This document shows positions 1 through 8,903 of a stretch of 56,430 bases of DNA, in pieces. The position numbers and the translations under genes are program-made. How positions within the stretch are numbered: the first letter of the stretch is position 1; each line of letters starts with the position of its first letter. The stretch is from Psychrobacter sp. 5A.1 (lineage in GTDB: Bacteria; Pseudomonadota; Gammaproteobacteria; Pseudomonadales; Moraxellaceae), in contig NZ_JASDDJ010000017.1 in assembly GCF_030407455.1 (NCBI RefSeq), positions 1 to 56,430 of the forward strand, read 5' to 3'. The notes under the pieces were generated by a model, which was given only the letters and a program-made list of their open reading frames with translations, was not told where the DNA came from and made no database searches.

Positions 1-360
1 AATATATTATAATCCTATTATCACTGGTTTTTTAAATGCGAGCAAGATGCTATATGCCATTGTCCGATAGGTGGCTACATCGCCCGACTAGTGGTTGAAT
101 AGAGAAATCCTATTATCACTCAATTAAATTTATTTGTTTCAGATAACACGATGTTTTATTTAAAAATTTATTTTTTATAAAAACCATTGTTAATTTAATC
201 TTAATTAATTATTAAATAACTTATATTTTATTATTTTATATAAAATATAAGATAAAAATTAAATTAAACCCACTTATATATTAAGGTTTTAATTTTAGAC
301 GGCAGTATTTTTGAATAACCAAAAAAATGATAATCGTATAAAAATTCAATTCAAGGAAGT
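1..360. other. AT-rich leader upstream of the Ter-type operon
   Basis: No gene is visible here. The stretch is very AT-rich from about 120 to 300. A 15-bp direct repeat, AATCCTATTATCACT, occurs at 11-25 and again at 106-120. Between the copies are two similar blocks, TGTCCGATAGGTGG (61-74) and CGCCCGACTAGTGG (81-94). These could be regulator sites for the operon that starts at 361, or the edge of something cut off by the window. A possible -35 (TTGAAT, 311-316) lies upstream of the AT-rich run before the first gene, but the spacing to any -10 is poor. Confidence 0.4.
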
Positions 361-1590
361 GTGATGTCAAAGCAAAATGTATTAATATTAGGCGCAAATA
401 CAGTGATCGCGACTGCGAATTGTTCGGTCGCCTTTTCTACGACACATCAGCCAAAATTTGGACAGCAGCTTGGGATATTGTGGTTGCCATTAGATGCCAA
501 TCGAAAAGCAGTTTGTAGCCCTGCTTATCTGCATGAGCCTAAAGAGTGGGCACAGCTCGACAGCAAAGACAATCCAAGCGCATGGCAGCTAGATTTGGCC
601 CAGTTATTTGAACGACAAGGCGTTAGTTTTTTGCAACTGATTGCTTATGTTTATCATGAGCCAATCCTGAACTTGCCAGCGGTAGAATTAAACGACGTAA
701 GCCTCACGCTCAACAACGGGGATATTTACTATCACTTCACGACAAACGAGCGGCATGTCAAAGCGGCGATTGTATTAGAAATATATCAGCGTAATGGACA
801 GTTCAAATGTCGGGCCCTTGGTGAGGCCTCAACGCAAGGTTTGGCAAGTCTTGAGCATCATGTACAGGTTAGTCTGGATATTCGTCCGCCTAACACCCAT
901 ACACTTATCCAAGAAGCTCAACAGCAGCAGCGCATTCAGCCCAATAACGAGTCTCGACCACCGCGTCAAGTACAAGCAGGTGAGACTTGGACGGGAACGG
1001 CTTTTGCTATTGATCCCTATCATCTACTAACCTGCTATCATGTGATTGAGTCGGCAGCGATGGTTGGTGTGCGACAGCAAGGTCAACCTGACCGCGAAGC
1101 GCAAGTCGTGCTCAGTGATATCGGGAGCGACTCAGCCATTATTAGAGTTAGCGAACCTCTGCCTAGCTATTTACCATTAGCACAGCGGTGCGCTGATAAC
1201 TTGGGCGAGACCATTACCACATTGGGATTTCCGTTGTCAGGATTGAGTAGCCAACTACAAGTCACTCAAGGCTGTATCTCAGGTTTGACAGGCTTAAACG
1301 ATGATATTCGCTACATGCAATTCACCGCACCCATTCAGCCTGGCTCTAGTGGCAGCCCTTTATTATTGCCGACTGGAGAAGTCATCGGCATGGTCACATC
1401 GAGTCTGGTGCATGAGCATGCACAAAACATGAACTATGCGGTGAAATTTCAGTTATTATCTGCCCTACTGGCGAGTGCTGGCATCAGTTTGGAGGGCACG
1501 ACTGATTTGACCAGCACAACGCCTCTGACAACACCTCAGCTAAGCAAGCAAAGTCGCAGTGCACTATGGCTGGTTGGCTGTCAGGGTTAA
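361..1590 (+). CDS. TerD-like domain fused to a trypsin-like serine protease
   Basis: Residues 1 to about 175 resemble a TerD/stress-response domain: the block AAIVLEIYQRNGQFKCRALG followed by GLASL matches the conserved TerD C-terminal pattern (LYR-x-GEWKF-x-A-x-G ... GGLAAL). Residues about 205-390 form a trypsin-like protease with His227 in LLTCYHVIES, Asp257 in GSDSAI and Ser330 in PGSSGSP, so the triad is complete. There is no signal peptide, which suggests a cytoplasmic stress protease controlled by the TerD part. The start is GTG 361 or ATG 364, with AAGGAAG just upstream. It heads a six-gene operon. The exact start and the protease substrate are unknown; an alternative reading is a DegP/HtrA-like protease without a PDZ domain. 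Confidence 0.85.
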   Translation: MMSKQNVLILGANTVIATANCSVAFSTTHQPKFGQQLGILWLPLDANRKAVCSPAYLHEPKEWAQLDSKDNPSAWQLDLAQLFERQGVSFLQLIAYVYHEPILNLPAVELNDVSLTLNNGDIYYHFTTNERHVKAAIVLEIYQRNGQFKCRALGEASTQGLASLEHHVQVSLDIRPPNTHTLIQEAQQQQRIQPNNESRPPRQVQAGETWTGTAFAIDPYHLLTCYHVIESAAMVGVRQQGQPDREAQVVLSDIGSDSAIIRVSEPLPSYLPLAQRCADNLGETITTLGFPLSGLSSQLQVTQGCISGLTGLNDDIRYMQFTAPIQPGSSGSPLLLPTGEVIGMVTSSLVHEHAQNMNYAVKFQLLSALLASAGISLEGTTDLTSTTPLTTPQLSKQSRSALWLVGCQG

Positions 1591-1654
1591 AGAATCATAA
1601 GACAAACCGAAGAAATATAAAATAGTGACTTAAGAAACGTATTAGGAAATATAA

Positions 1655-3325
1655 ATGTTAGCTAAGCTCCATAATATTGCCGTACTGATTGATGCTGATA
1701 ATGCTTCTGCAAAAAATATTGGCTATATTTTACAAAAAGTAGAAGCGTTTGGTCGTATCACTTGCAAGAACATTTACGGCGACTGGGGCAATGCTCATAT
1801 TAAAAGCTGGCAAGAGGCAATGCTAAAACATGCTATCACTCCTATGCAGCAATTCGCTTACGCTAAAGGTAAAAACGCTACTGATATTGGCATGGTCATC
1901 GAAGCAATGGATTTGCTATATAGCAATAATTACGATGGTTTTTGTCTAATATCAAGTGATAGCGACTTTACTGCACTGGCGCTGCGTATTCGTAAAAACG
2001 GTATCAAAGTGTTTGGCTTTGGCACACACTCTACAGTCAATGCCTTTACTCAATCTTGTGACGAATTTTATTACGTTGAAGATTTATTGGCAGCTCAAAA
2101 AATATCAAGTGCTACTGAAATCAAATCTCAAAATATTGTAAAAGATATTAATGTAATTACTCCAATTACAGTGAAAGCATGGGACACAAATAAACTGAAA
2201 CGCGATACCAAACTACTCAATAGCTTGCGTGCTTCTATCATTAACCATCCTAATGCAGATGCTCAATGTTGGCTAAATTTAGGGTTGGTTGGAAAAAGCC
2301 TGAAAGAGCACTATCCAGATTTCGATCCAAAGAATTATGGCTATGATAGACTGGCTGGCGTGCTAAAAAATATCGATATATTTGAGATCAAACTGATAGA
2401 AACTTCGTTATATATTCGTGAGAAAAATTATAAGAAAATAGCTAACGTACCTCTATCTATTATTGAAAAACCTCCTGTTCGTTTCACCACCCAACAGTTG
2501 CAATCACAAACTCACTTAATTAACATATTAAAAAAAGTTATTGAAGAAGATCCAAAATCTGATAAAGGTTGGTCCAATATTTCCTATATTGCCAGTCAAA
2601 TCAAACAGCATCATGCGAATATAAATCTTGATAAATATGGGTATAAGAAATTCTCCGATCTCATTGATGCCCTAAATTTATACGAAACACGTAGAAAAAA
2701 CAGTAGCGTCTCTATTAAGTTAAAATATCAGGATAAACCTTTAGAGTCTCCCGTTAAAAACAGAGAATCCAAGATAAACTTACAATCGAATAAATCAACT
2801 AAAGTTAGCCAAATTAACTTGAAAAATAGTACTCTCTCAAAATTTATCCCTAATGAGCATACAACCCTTACTATCTACTCTAGCAGTCAAACTGATGTTA
2901 GATTATTTTGTATGAACTCCAAACAAAATAATATTGGTGCTAACGATATTATTCATATCGACAAACGACATAGTAAAGACAATTTTATTTTACTAATGCG
3001 AAAAGAAAGAAATGGAGTTGCAAAGTCTACTTTTATGTGTCATTTAGATAAACAAGAAGAAAATACTGATCTACTTGTTTTTGTAGTTGTAAGCAAGCTT
3101 AATAATACTTTTAGTAAAAACTGCCCAAATATTGAAGTAACCATAAACAATCGCCTTAAAAAAGTGTTGTTTTTCGAAGAATTTAATGTTCAAAATAAGA
3201 CTGGCAAAAACCTATTGCTATTGACTCTAAAGCGAATTGATAGTAAGTGGAATTTTTTGCCACAAAATACCATAATCAGCAACGATCTAAGAGAGATTTG
3301 CAACATAACGGACACCCTTGAATAA
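1655..3325 (+). CDS. NYN-domain ribonuclease-like protein with two OST-HTH (LOTUS) domains and a TerD-like tail
   Basis: Residues 1 to about 150 are a NYN/LabA-like PIN-fold domain with the acidic residues Asp13/Asp15 (LIDADNAS), Asp77 (ATDIGMVIEAMD) and Asp102/Asp104 (ISSDSDF), so a metal-dependent RNase site looks intact. Two OST-HTH/LOTUS RNA-binding domains follow at about 183-258 and 285-350; both carry the YGY signature (NYGYDRL, KYGYKKF). The last part, about 408-545, aligns by eye to TerD: LLVFVVV, then EVTINN, VLFFEEFN and LKRIDSKWNF, the last matching the TerD YR-x-GEWKF motif. A Shine-Dalgarno AGGAAAT precedes ATG 1655. Its TAA shares one base with the next ATG (TAATG), so the two genes are probably translationally coupled. 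Family members known to me end after one LOTUS domain, making this 556-residue form unusual. Confidence 0.8.
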   Translation: MLAKLHNIAVLIDADNASAKNIGYILQKVEAFGRITCKNIYGDWGNAHIKSWQEAMLKHAITPMQQFAYAKGKNATDIGMVIEAMDLLYSNNYDGFCLISSDSDFTALALRIRKNGIKVFGFGTHSTVNAFTQSCDEFYYVEDLLAAQKISSATEIKSQNIVKDINVITPITVKAWDTNKLKRDTKLLNSLRASIINHPNADAQCWLNLGLVGKSLKEHYPDFDPKNYGYDRLAGVLKNIDIFEIKLIETSLYIREKNYKKIANVPLSIIEKPPVRFTTQQLQSQTHLINILKKVIEEDPKSDKGWSNISYIASQIKQHHANINLDKYGYKKFSDLIDALNLYETRRKNSSVSIKLKYQDKPLESPVKNRESKINLQSNKSTKVSQINLKNSTLSKFIPNEHTTLTIYSSSQTDVRLFCMNSKQNNIGANDIIHIDKRHSKDNFILLMRKERNGVAKSTFMCHLDKQEENTDLLVFVVVSKLNNTFSKNCPNIEVTINNRLKKVLFFEEFNVQNKTGKNLLLLTLKRIDSKWNFLPQNTIISNDLREICNITDTLE

Positions 3326-4650
3326 TGAGAACTATCAATCATAACTTAACATCTAATAGAACTTATAAACGCAGCATTACCCTACCCCGTGGTACGCTAG
3401 ATCTGACCTATCAGACCAATTTAGCCACTAATAAGAATGACTTAGAACAAAGTGACAGTTATCAATTAGAAGACTTGCTCGGATTTGCGCAGCGTATTAA
3501 CCCAAAACGTGCATTTTTATTCGTATCAAAAGTCTTAGGCCGCCATGTCCCAGTGACGCCTAGTACAATGCGTAGTGCCTTTACGGATTTGGCTAACTTA
3601 GTGCCGAGCGATTTACCTGAGCCGATTTTGGTTATTGGTATGGCGGAGACCGCTGTCGGTCTATCTGCTGGTGTCCATCAAGCACTCCAAACACGCTATC
3701 CTCAAGCTCTACTATTGAACTCCACGCGTCATGCACAGCACGATGAAGATAATGATGCGAATGGTGCCGATTCCTTGCTGACGACGTTTTGTGAAGATCA
3801 CAGTCATGCCAGCCAGCATTTGATTTATCAGAGCAAAGAGAGCCTCACTCAAGCGCAGCTACTGGCCAGCAAAACGCTGATTATGGTCGATGATGAAGCC
3901 TCAACGGGCAATACCTGTGTTAATGTCGTCACTGCCTTACGTGAAGCAGGATTGACACAATTAGAGCAAGTGCATCTGACAACACTGGTTGATTGGTCAT
4001 TGGATCAAGAAAAACCTAATCAACAGGCAGATACTAAGCCTGCACGAATGGCGGATCGTCTCGTTGGTATTGAGTTTCATCGTCATCATTTACTGTCTGG
4101 CGCTTGGCAGTGGACAGATGCGCCCAATCCTGAACCCATTACGATGCCATCGGTTGATACCACCGCTGCTGGGAGTCAAGCGCTTGGTCATACTAGTAAT
4201 TGGGGGCGTTTTCCAACGCTAGACAGTACTGATGGTTTTGATGACTATCTTTCAAGTTTTCAGGCGGCCTTTACCCGCTTCAATGATCAAGAAAGCTTTG
4301 ATCTCACTCAGTTGCCAAAAAGAATCCTAGTATTGGGTAGCAATGAGTTTGTTTGGTTGCCATTTTTATTGGCTGAATGGCTTGAAACAGCATCTAAAAA
4401 GCTGAGCGGCGATACCACTGCCCTCGTTAATTTTAGTGCGTTGACCCGTTCACCGATTGCGCTTGGTGGGGCGATTACCACGATGCTGAGCTTTAGCGAT
4501 AATTACGGGCTTGGTATGACCAATTTTGCTTATAACGTTGAGCCTAGCGATTGGGATTTGATTGTATTGTGCATAGAGACATCAGCTGATAGTGTGGACG
4601 CTATGTGGCGAGGTTTGGATAATGTGCTGGTGGTGAGTCCTAGTCTTTAA
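3325..4650 (+). CDS. Phosphoribosyltransferase-like protein with C-terminal TRSP domain (PRTase_2-TRSP)
   Basis: The N-terminal half is a type I phosphoribosyltransferase fold. The PRPP-binding loop is visible as MVDDEASTGNT (Asp189, Asp190, Thr194, Gly195). The C-terminal part contains the TRSP signature LTRSPI (Thr374-Pro377), which names the domain found fused to this PRTase in Ter-type gene clusters. The family is predicted to act in assembly of a nucleoside-like metabolite; no reaction has been shown to my knowledge. Its start overlaps the stop of the preceding NYN gene, and the HAD and StiP genes follow closely, so it sits in the middle of one operon. There is no membrane segment or signal peptide. 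Confidence 0.85.
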   Translation: MRTINHNLTSNRTYKRSITLPRGTLDLTYQTNLATNKNDLEQSDSYQLEDLLGFAQRINPKRAFLFVSKVLGRHVPVTPSTMRSAFTDLANLVPSDLPEPILVIGMAETAVGLSAGVHQALQTRYPQALLLNSTRHAQHDEDNDANGADSLLTTFCEDHSHASQHLIYQSKESLTQAQLLASKTLIMVDDEASTGNTCVNVVTALREAGLTQLEQVHLTTLVDWSLDQEKPNQQADTKPARMADRLVGIEFHRHHLLSGAWQWTDAPNPEPITMPSVDTTAAGSQALGHTSNWGRFPTLDSTDGFDDYLSSFQAAFTRFNDQESFDLTQLPKRILVLGSNEFVWLPFLLAEWLETASKKLSGDTTALVNFSALTRSPIALGGAITTMLSFSDNYGLGMTNFAYNVEPSDWDLIVLCIETSADSVDAMWRGLDNVLVVSPSL

Positions 4651-4692
4651 ATTGCTCTCTCATTTTTAACCCGATTGTATATGGACGATATC

Positions 4693-5523
4693 ATGACTAT
4701 CCCACTTTTCAAGACCAATCCTAACATTATGAAGCCTTACGCCTTAATGGATTTGGATGACACGCTATTCCAAACTCAACGCAAAATTGACGCATGGGAC
4801 TTACCCACTACGGAGCCTGAATCCTTGGTGTGTGCAACGGTCAATAAGCAAGACGAGCCGTTAAGCTTTATGAGCCAGCGCCAAGCGGCGCTATTTAATT
4901 GGCTACTTGCCAGCACTGATTTAATCGTAGTGACGGCACGTGACCGTAGTGAAATCAAACGCGTTAAGCTGCCTTTTGATAGCTGGCAAGTATTGACTCA
5001 TGGGGCGATTATTCTCAGTAAAGATGGCAAGCTACAAGCTCAGTGGCAGCAGCATATGCATAGTAAGCTTACGCCATTGCAGGATAAATTAAATCAACTC
5101 AGTCAGCTATTTGCCAATCATAGTAAAAGTGATCAAAACCATCTGGTATTTACACCGCATATCGATAGCTTTCATAATGGCTCTATTGATGAAGAGCTAA
5201 CCATTTATCTGGCTATCAAGCATGCGCAGAAGGACCATCAAGCGCTCGTAGATTTGGCGGCAAAACTGCCCACTCTAATACGCGATTTTGAGCAAGATTT
5301 CTATGTGCATGTGAATGCCAATAACCTAGCAATATTGCCTCATGCGGTTCATAAGCGTCATGCAGTGCAATTTTTATTAGAGCATCATTTAGATCATCAG
5401 CGTCCGAGTTTTGGCTTTGGTGACAGCTTGGCTGACCTGCCTTTCTTACAGTTATTGGACTGGTACGGTATGCCCAACCACGGCCAGCTGCATGAGCAAT
5501 ATCAGTCTAAACCATCCGTTTAA
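4693..5523 (+). CDS. HAD-superfamily hydrolase of the Ter-type cluster
   Basis: Motif I is MDLDDTLF, giving the nucleophile and acid/base aspartates. Motif IV is FGFGDSLADLPFL near the C-terminus. A conserved VVTARDRSE segment supplies the motif II threonine. This points to a small-molecule phosphatase, probably removing a phosphate from a sugar- or nucleotide-like intermediate made by the adjacent PRTases. In-frame starts exist at TTG 4675, ATG 4681 and ATG 4693; I prefer 4693 because a GGA lies seven bases upstream and no Shine-Dalgarno precedes the others. The stop lies 53 bases before the next start, so the genes are likely co-transcribed. The substrate cannot be told from sequence. Confidence 0.8.
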   Translation: MTIPLFKTNPNIMKPYALMDLDDTLFQTQRKIDAWDLPTTEPESLVCATVNKQDEPLSFMSQRQAALFNWLLASTDLIVVTARDRSEIKRVKLPFDSWQVLTHGAIILSKDGKLQAQWQQHMHSKLTPLQDKLNQLSQLFANHSKSDQNHLVFTPHIDSFHNGSIDEELTIYLAIKHAQKDHQALVDLAAKLPTLIRDFEQDFYVHVNANNLAILPHAVHKRHAVQFLLEHHLDHQRPSFGFGDSLADLPFLQLLDWYGMPNHGQLHEQYQSKPSV

Positions 5524-5575
5524 ACCGCAGCCACACCATCCCACTGTTATCATTACGAGTGCTATTATTCATACT

Positions 5576-6757
5576 ATGACTTTACCTAATATACAAACAA
5601 AAAGAGCCGCTCTGCAAAACTATGGCTCAGGCAGTTATCTTGCGAGCGATGTGACTGTCCTACTCGATATGGTTGATAAGGACGCGGTGGCTGATGTGCC
5701 TGTCAATCAAAAAGAAGCGCTTATCCAAAGTGGACAACGCCATTACTCTGACATGTTGACCTTGGAGCAAGCACCAACTGCCATGCATGAGCAGCTATAC
5801 ATACAGGCCTTAGAGCAAGGAACAACAAGAGCTGCCACTGATATCGCTCACTTATCTCACACACTGCATCATGTTTTTCAACACAGCATTAGTGATGAGC
5901 ATCCACTGATTTTGGTCAGCTTGGTGCGAGCTGGTCTGCCAATTGGAGTGTTGTTACAGCGGGCGCTGTCGGACACGGATAGCAGCTATCGTTTACCAAG
6001 TGTACATTACGGTATCAGTATCATTCGTGATCGTGGCCTTGATCCAGTGGCGTTGCAAATGCTACTGGAAGCTTATCCAAACAGTCCGATGGTATTCGTC
6101 GATGGTTGGACAGGTAAAGGCGCCATTTATCAAGAGCTATCCCGTAGCCTAGAGGCGTTTAGTAATCCTAGCCATCCAAAATTTGCCAATATCTTTCATC
6201 AAGGTGCGGATGTCATTCCACTACTCACTCTTGCCGATCCTGCTGGCGTTGCTTGGTTGGCCGCTAGTGAGGAAGACTGGTTAATTCCATCGGGTTTGTT
6301 AAATAGCACCGTATCAGGGCTTATTTCACGCAGCTTATACACGGAGCCGCAATCAGGCCTCCATCGCAGTGTTTTTTATGATGATTTGATAGCAGTAGAT
6401 CATAGCTTGGCATTCATCGAGCATATCGATGCAGCGAGGCAGTCATTGACGACGCTTCCAAAGTGTTTGCCGACTTACCAGCAGCCACGCTACCAGACTG
6501 CTGACTTAATCGATACGCTGGCAGCAGATTATGATATCGTCAATCGTAACCGTATTAAGCCAACCATCGCCGAAGCAACGCGCGCCATATTGCGCCGTGA
6601 TCCAGAGCGTATCTTACTCGCCACTGCTGAGCATCCCGATACCATACTGCTGCGTCATTTATGTGCGCAACGAAATATCACTATCAGCGTATTAGGTGAT
6701 AAAATACTCCCTTATCAAGCCATCACCCTTATTAAACAACGCGCCAAAGATCATTAA
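5576..6757 (+). CDS. StiP-family phosphoribosyltransferase-like protein with PELOTA-type RNA-binding tail
   Basis: The protein matches the family called cysteine protease StiP in databases, but its core looks like a phosphoribosyltransferase. The PRPP-loop equivalent is FVDGWTGKG (Asp176-Gly182), preceded by LVSLVRAGLPIGVLL. A later conserved segment is YTEPQSGLHRSVFYDDL. The last 70 or so residues (NRIKPTIAEATRAILRRDPE ... ISVLGDKILPYQAIT) fit the PELOTA-type RNA-binding domain found at this position. The frame is open from 5411 but that extension overlaps the HAD gene. ATG 5576 gives 393 residues, near family length, starting MTLPNIQTK. No strong Shine-Dalgarno is visible, which fits coupling to the upstream gene. 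Confidence 0.8.
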   Translation: MTLPNIQTKRAALQNYGSGSYLASDVTVLLDMVDKDAVADVPVNQKEALIQSGQRHYSDMLTLEQAPTAMHEQLYIQALEQGTTRAATDIAHLSHTLHHVFQHSISDEHPLILVSLVRAGLPIGVLLQRALSDTDSSYRLPSVHYGISIIRDRGLDPVALQMLLEAYPNSPMVFVDGWTGKGAIYQELSRSLEAFSNPSHPKFANIFHQGADVIPLLTLADPAGVAWLAASEEDWLIPSGLLNSTVSGLISRSLYTEPQSGLHRSVFYDDLIAVDHSLAFIEHIDAARQSLTTLPKCLPTYQQPRYQTADLIDTLAADYDIVNRNRIKPTIAEATRAILRRDPERILLATAEHPDTILLRHLCAQRNITISVLGDKILPYQAITLIKQRAKDH

Positions 6758-6811
6758 CGCATTTAGCACAACCGAACACTTTTATTTTTACTCTCTCACT
6801 TCTCTCTATTT

Positions 6812-7888
6812 ATGATGCCAATTATGTCAGATATTCAAAACAACGAGTCAGACCTTTACAACGATACCCAATCTTATGCGCATCTGATTACTGAGCGTCA
6901 TGCGATGGTCAAACCACACACGCACCATCCGTATCAGCTCGGTGCCAGCTTGTATATGCCTGCGACGCGCCAAGATATTTGGCAAGTAATCAAACGCGAT
7001 AAGCTACCGACGATCAATAGTATTATTATCTGCCTAGAAGATGCAGTCAGTCAGCAGGATGTTGAATTGGCACTTGAACGCTTGCAAACCTTGCTCGATA
7101 CGTGGGCGGAGCATGTGAATAGCATCAATGCGCCATCTAAATCAGCGACGATTCATGCCCAACATCCAACGCGTCCATTGGTTTTTATACGTCCACGTAG
7201 CCCGATGATGCTACAGCAATTGGCTGACTATACTCATATCGATCTCATCGATGGTTTTGTCATGCCAAAGGTCGATATGTACAGCTTATCCAATTGGCGC
7301 ATGGCTTGTCAGAACCTGAGAGTTGATCAATTGCTGATGCCAACGCTCGAAACCGCCGCGCTGTTTAACCCACATCACAATCAAGAGCTGGCCATTGCTT
7401 TTAAAGAAGCCTTTAGTCAACCAGTTTTTGCGCTACGTATCGGTGGCAATGACTTATTTGCAGCACTGCGCTTACGTCGCCCAAAAAACAGCATCGTCTA
7501 TGATTCACCTATCGGCACTTTGGCCTATCAAATGCTTGGCTGCTTTGTGCCGCATGGTTTTTATCTCACCGCCCCAGTATTTGAATACTTGGATCAGCCA
7601 ACACTGTTCATGCAAGAGCTAAACCGAGATGTCAGCTTAGGCATGGTGGGCAAAACCGTCATTCATCCCAGCCAAATCGCCCTAGTACAGCAAGCTTACT
7701 GCGTGCCACTAAGTACACTGGACGAGGCGCAAGCGATTCTTCATAGTGAAGCCAAAGCGGTGTTTAAATACAACAATACGATGCTAGAGCCTGCGACGCA
7801 CCGTGCTTGGGCCACTGAGATTGTCAATCGTGCAGAGGCCTTTGGGACTATAAATGACGGGCATAGCCAGTACAGCTCACGATTGTAG
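6812..7888 (+). CDS. HpcH/HpaI-type C-C bond lyase of the Ter-type cluster
   Basis: This is a TIM-barrel aldolase/citrate-lyase-beta-like protein (C-C_Bond_Lyase family). Visible landmarks are SLYMPATRQDIWQVI near residue 50, IICLEDAVS with the metal-binding Glu-Asp, FIRPRSP, GFVMPKVD, LETAAL and GKTVIHPSQIALV near the C-terminus. These follow the order in HpcH/HpaI and citE proteins. The paralogue in Ter-type clusters is predicted to cleave or form a C-C bond during synthesis of an unknown metabolite. In-frame starts are ATG 6812, 6815 and 6824; no Shine-Dalgarno distinguishes them. It is the last gene of the operon and is followed by a strong terminator. Confidence 0.85.
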   Translation: MMPIMSDIQNNESDLYNDTQSYAHLITERHAMVKPHTHHPYQLGASLYMPATRQDIWQVIKRDKLPTINSIIICLEDAVSQQDVELALERLQTLLDTWAEHVNSINAPSKSATIHAQHPTRPLVFIRPRSPMMLQQLADYTHIDLIDGFVMPKVDMYSLSNWRMACQNLRVDQLLMPTLETAALFNPHHNQELAIAFKEAFSQPVFALRIGGNDLFAALRLRRPKNSIVYDSPIGTLAYQMLGCFVPHGFYLTAPVFEYLDQPTLFMQELNRDVSLGMVGKTVIHPSQIALVQQAYCVPLSTLDEAQAILHSEAKAVFKYNNTMLEPATHRAWATEIVNRAEAFGTINDGHSQYSSRL

Positions 7889-7920
7889 CCATCTGCTATT
7901 TAACCTGCTCTGCCATACAA

Positions 7921-7956
7921 AAAGCCGCTATCACATAAGAGATAGCGGCTTTTTTG
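7921..7956. terminator. Rho-independent terminator of the Ter-type operon
   Basis: A perfect 10-bp stem AGCCGCTATC (7923-7932) / GATAGCGGCT (7941-7950) has an 8-base loop and a T run on the plus strand and an A run on the other side. It can act for the operon ending at 7888 and also for the convergent hydrolase gene ending at 8017. Confidence 0.9.
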
Positions 7957-8016
7957 TATAGACAACTGTTTTAGCAATCAGCAGTGTCTATTTGTGAATA
8001 TCAAACACGCCCCATA

Positions 8017-8829
8017 TTAAGCAAAATTTTCCAAAAACTGACGAAGCACTTGATTCACTTGCTCAGGCTCTTCTACCGTCGACGTATGACCAGCACCTTT
8101 GATAATAGCAAGCTTAGACCCAGCGATAGCAAAATGCATGCGTTCAGATTTGGCATAAGGCGTTGCCGCATCTTCATCACCCACCACTATCAGTGTTGGC
8201 GTCGTAATATCACCCAACTGCTCATAAGTACCCGTACGCTCAATGACGCCCATTGTCGCTTTGACCACGCCGCCCTTGCGATTGCTTTGCAACATGGTAA
8301 GCCACTGTTTACGGTCAGATTTGCGCAATTTATCGGCCAAAAATGTACTGCCAAACATGATTGGCATGACTTTATTGCTCACACGCTTTATACCAAGCCA
8401 GCGAATGGCTTTGATAAGCTTACGATACTGCGGTATATTTTTTGGGTCTTCAGGATCAGCAGAGGTCTCCAAAAGTGTCAATGACAACAGCAAGTCAGGG
8501 CGTTTTAGCGCGATGCGTTGGGCGACAAACCCACCCATGGACAGCCCAACAAAGTGACATTTATCAATACCAAGTGCTGCGAGCAAACCAATAGCATCTT
8601 CCGTCAACGTTTCCATATCATAGCCAGACTTGGTCACCTGCGACTGACCTTGCCCGCGAAAATCAAAAGCAATACAACGATAGTCTGTTTGAAAATGCTC
8701 CACTTGCTTGTCATACATCTGTGAGCTCCACAGCAGACCATGAGCAAATACGATAACGGGATTTTTTGTGTCGTTCGGTGCACTGTCTTCGTAATAGATA
8801 TCAGCATCATTTATAGTGATAGTTGGCAT
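8017..8829 (-). CDS. Alpha/beta-fold hydrolase
   Basis: A 270-residue alpha/beta hydrolase. The oxyanion motif is FAHGLLWSS, the nucleophile elbow is GLSMGG, the acid is the Asp in VVGDEDAATP and the base is His in GAGHTSTVEEP, so the triad is complete. The overall pattern is like 3-oxoadipate enol-lactone hydrolase and other small esterases, but it has no aromatic-catabolism neighbours, so the substrate stays open. ATG 8829 has AAGGA seven bases upstream. A GTG six bases further out (8835) is less likely. The gene is monocistronic and convergent to the Ter-type operon. Confidence 0.85.
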   Translation of the reverse strand: MPTITINDADIYYEDSAPNDTKNPVIVFAHGLLWSSQMYDKQVEHFQTDYRCIAFDFRGQGQSQVTKSGYDMETLTEDAIGLLAALGIDKCHFVGLSMGGFVAQRIALKRPDLLLSLTLLETSADPEDPKNIPQYRKLIKAIRWLGIKRVSNKVMPIMFGSTFLADKLRKSDRKQWLTMLQSNRKGGVVKATMGVIERTGTYEQLGDITTPTLIVVGDEDAATPYAKSERMHFAIAGSKLAIIKGAGHTSTVEEPEQVNQVLRQFLENFA

Positions 8830-8903
8830 AACCACATCCTTGTTTAATCAATGAATAGTGTGAGCGTCACATGATATAGTCTTTTACACTCAGCTTGGCA
8901 TAT

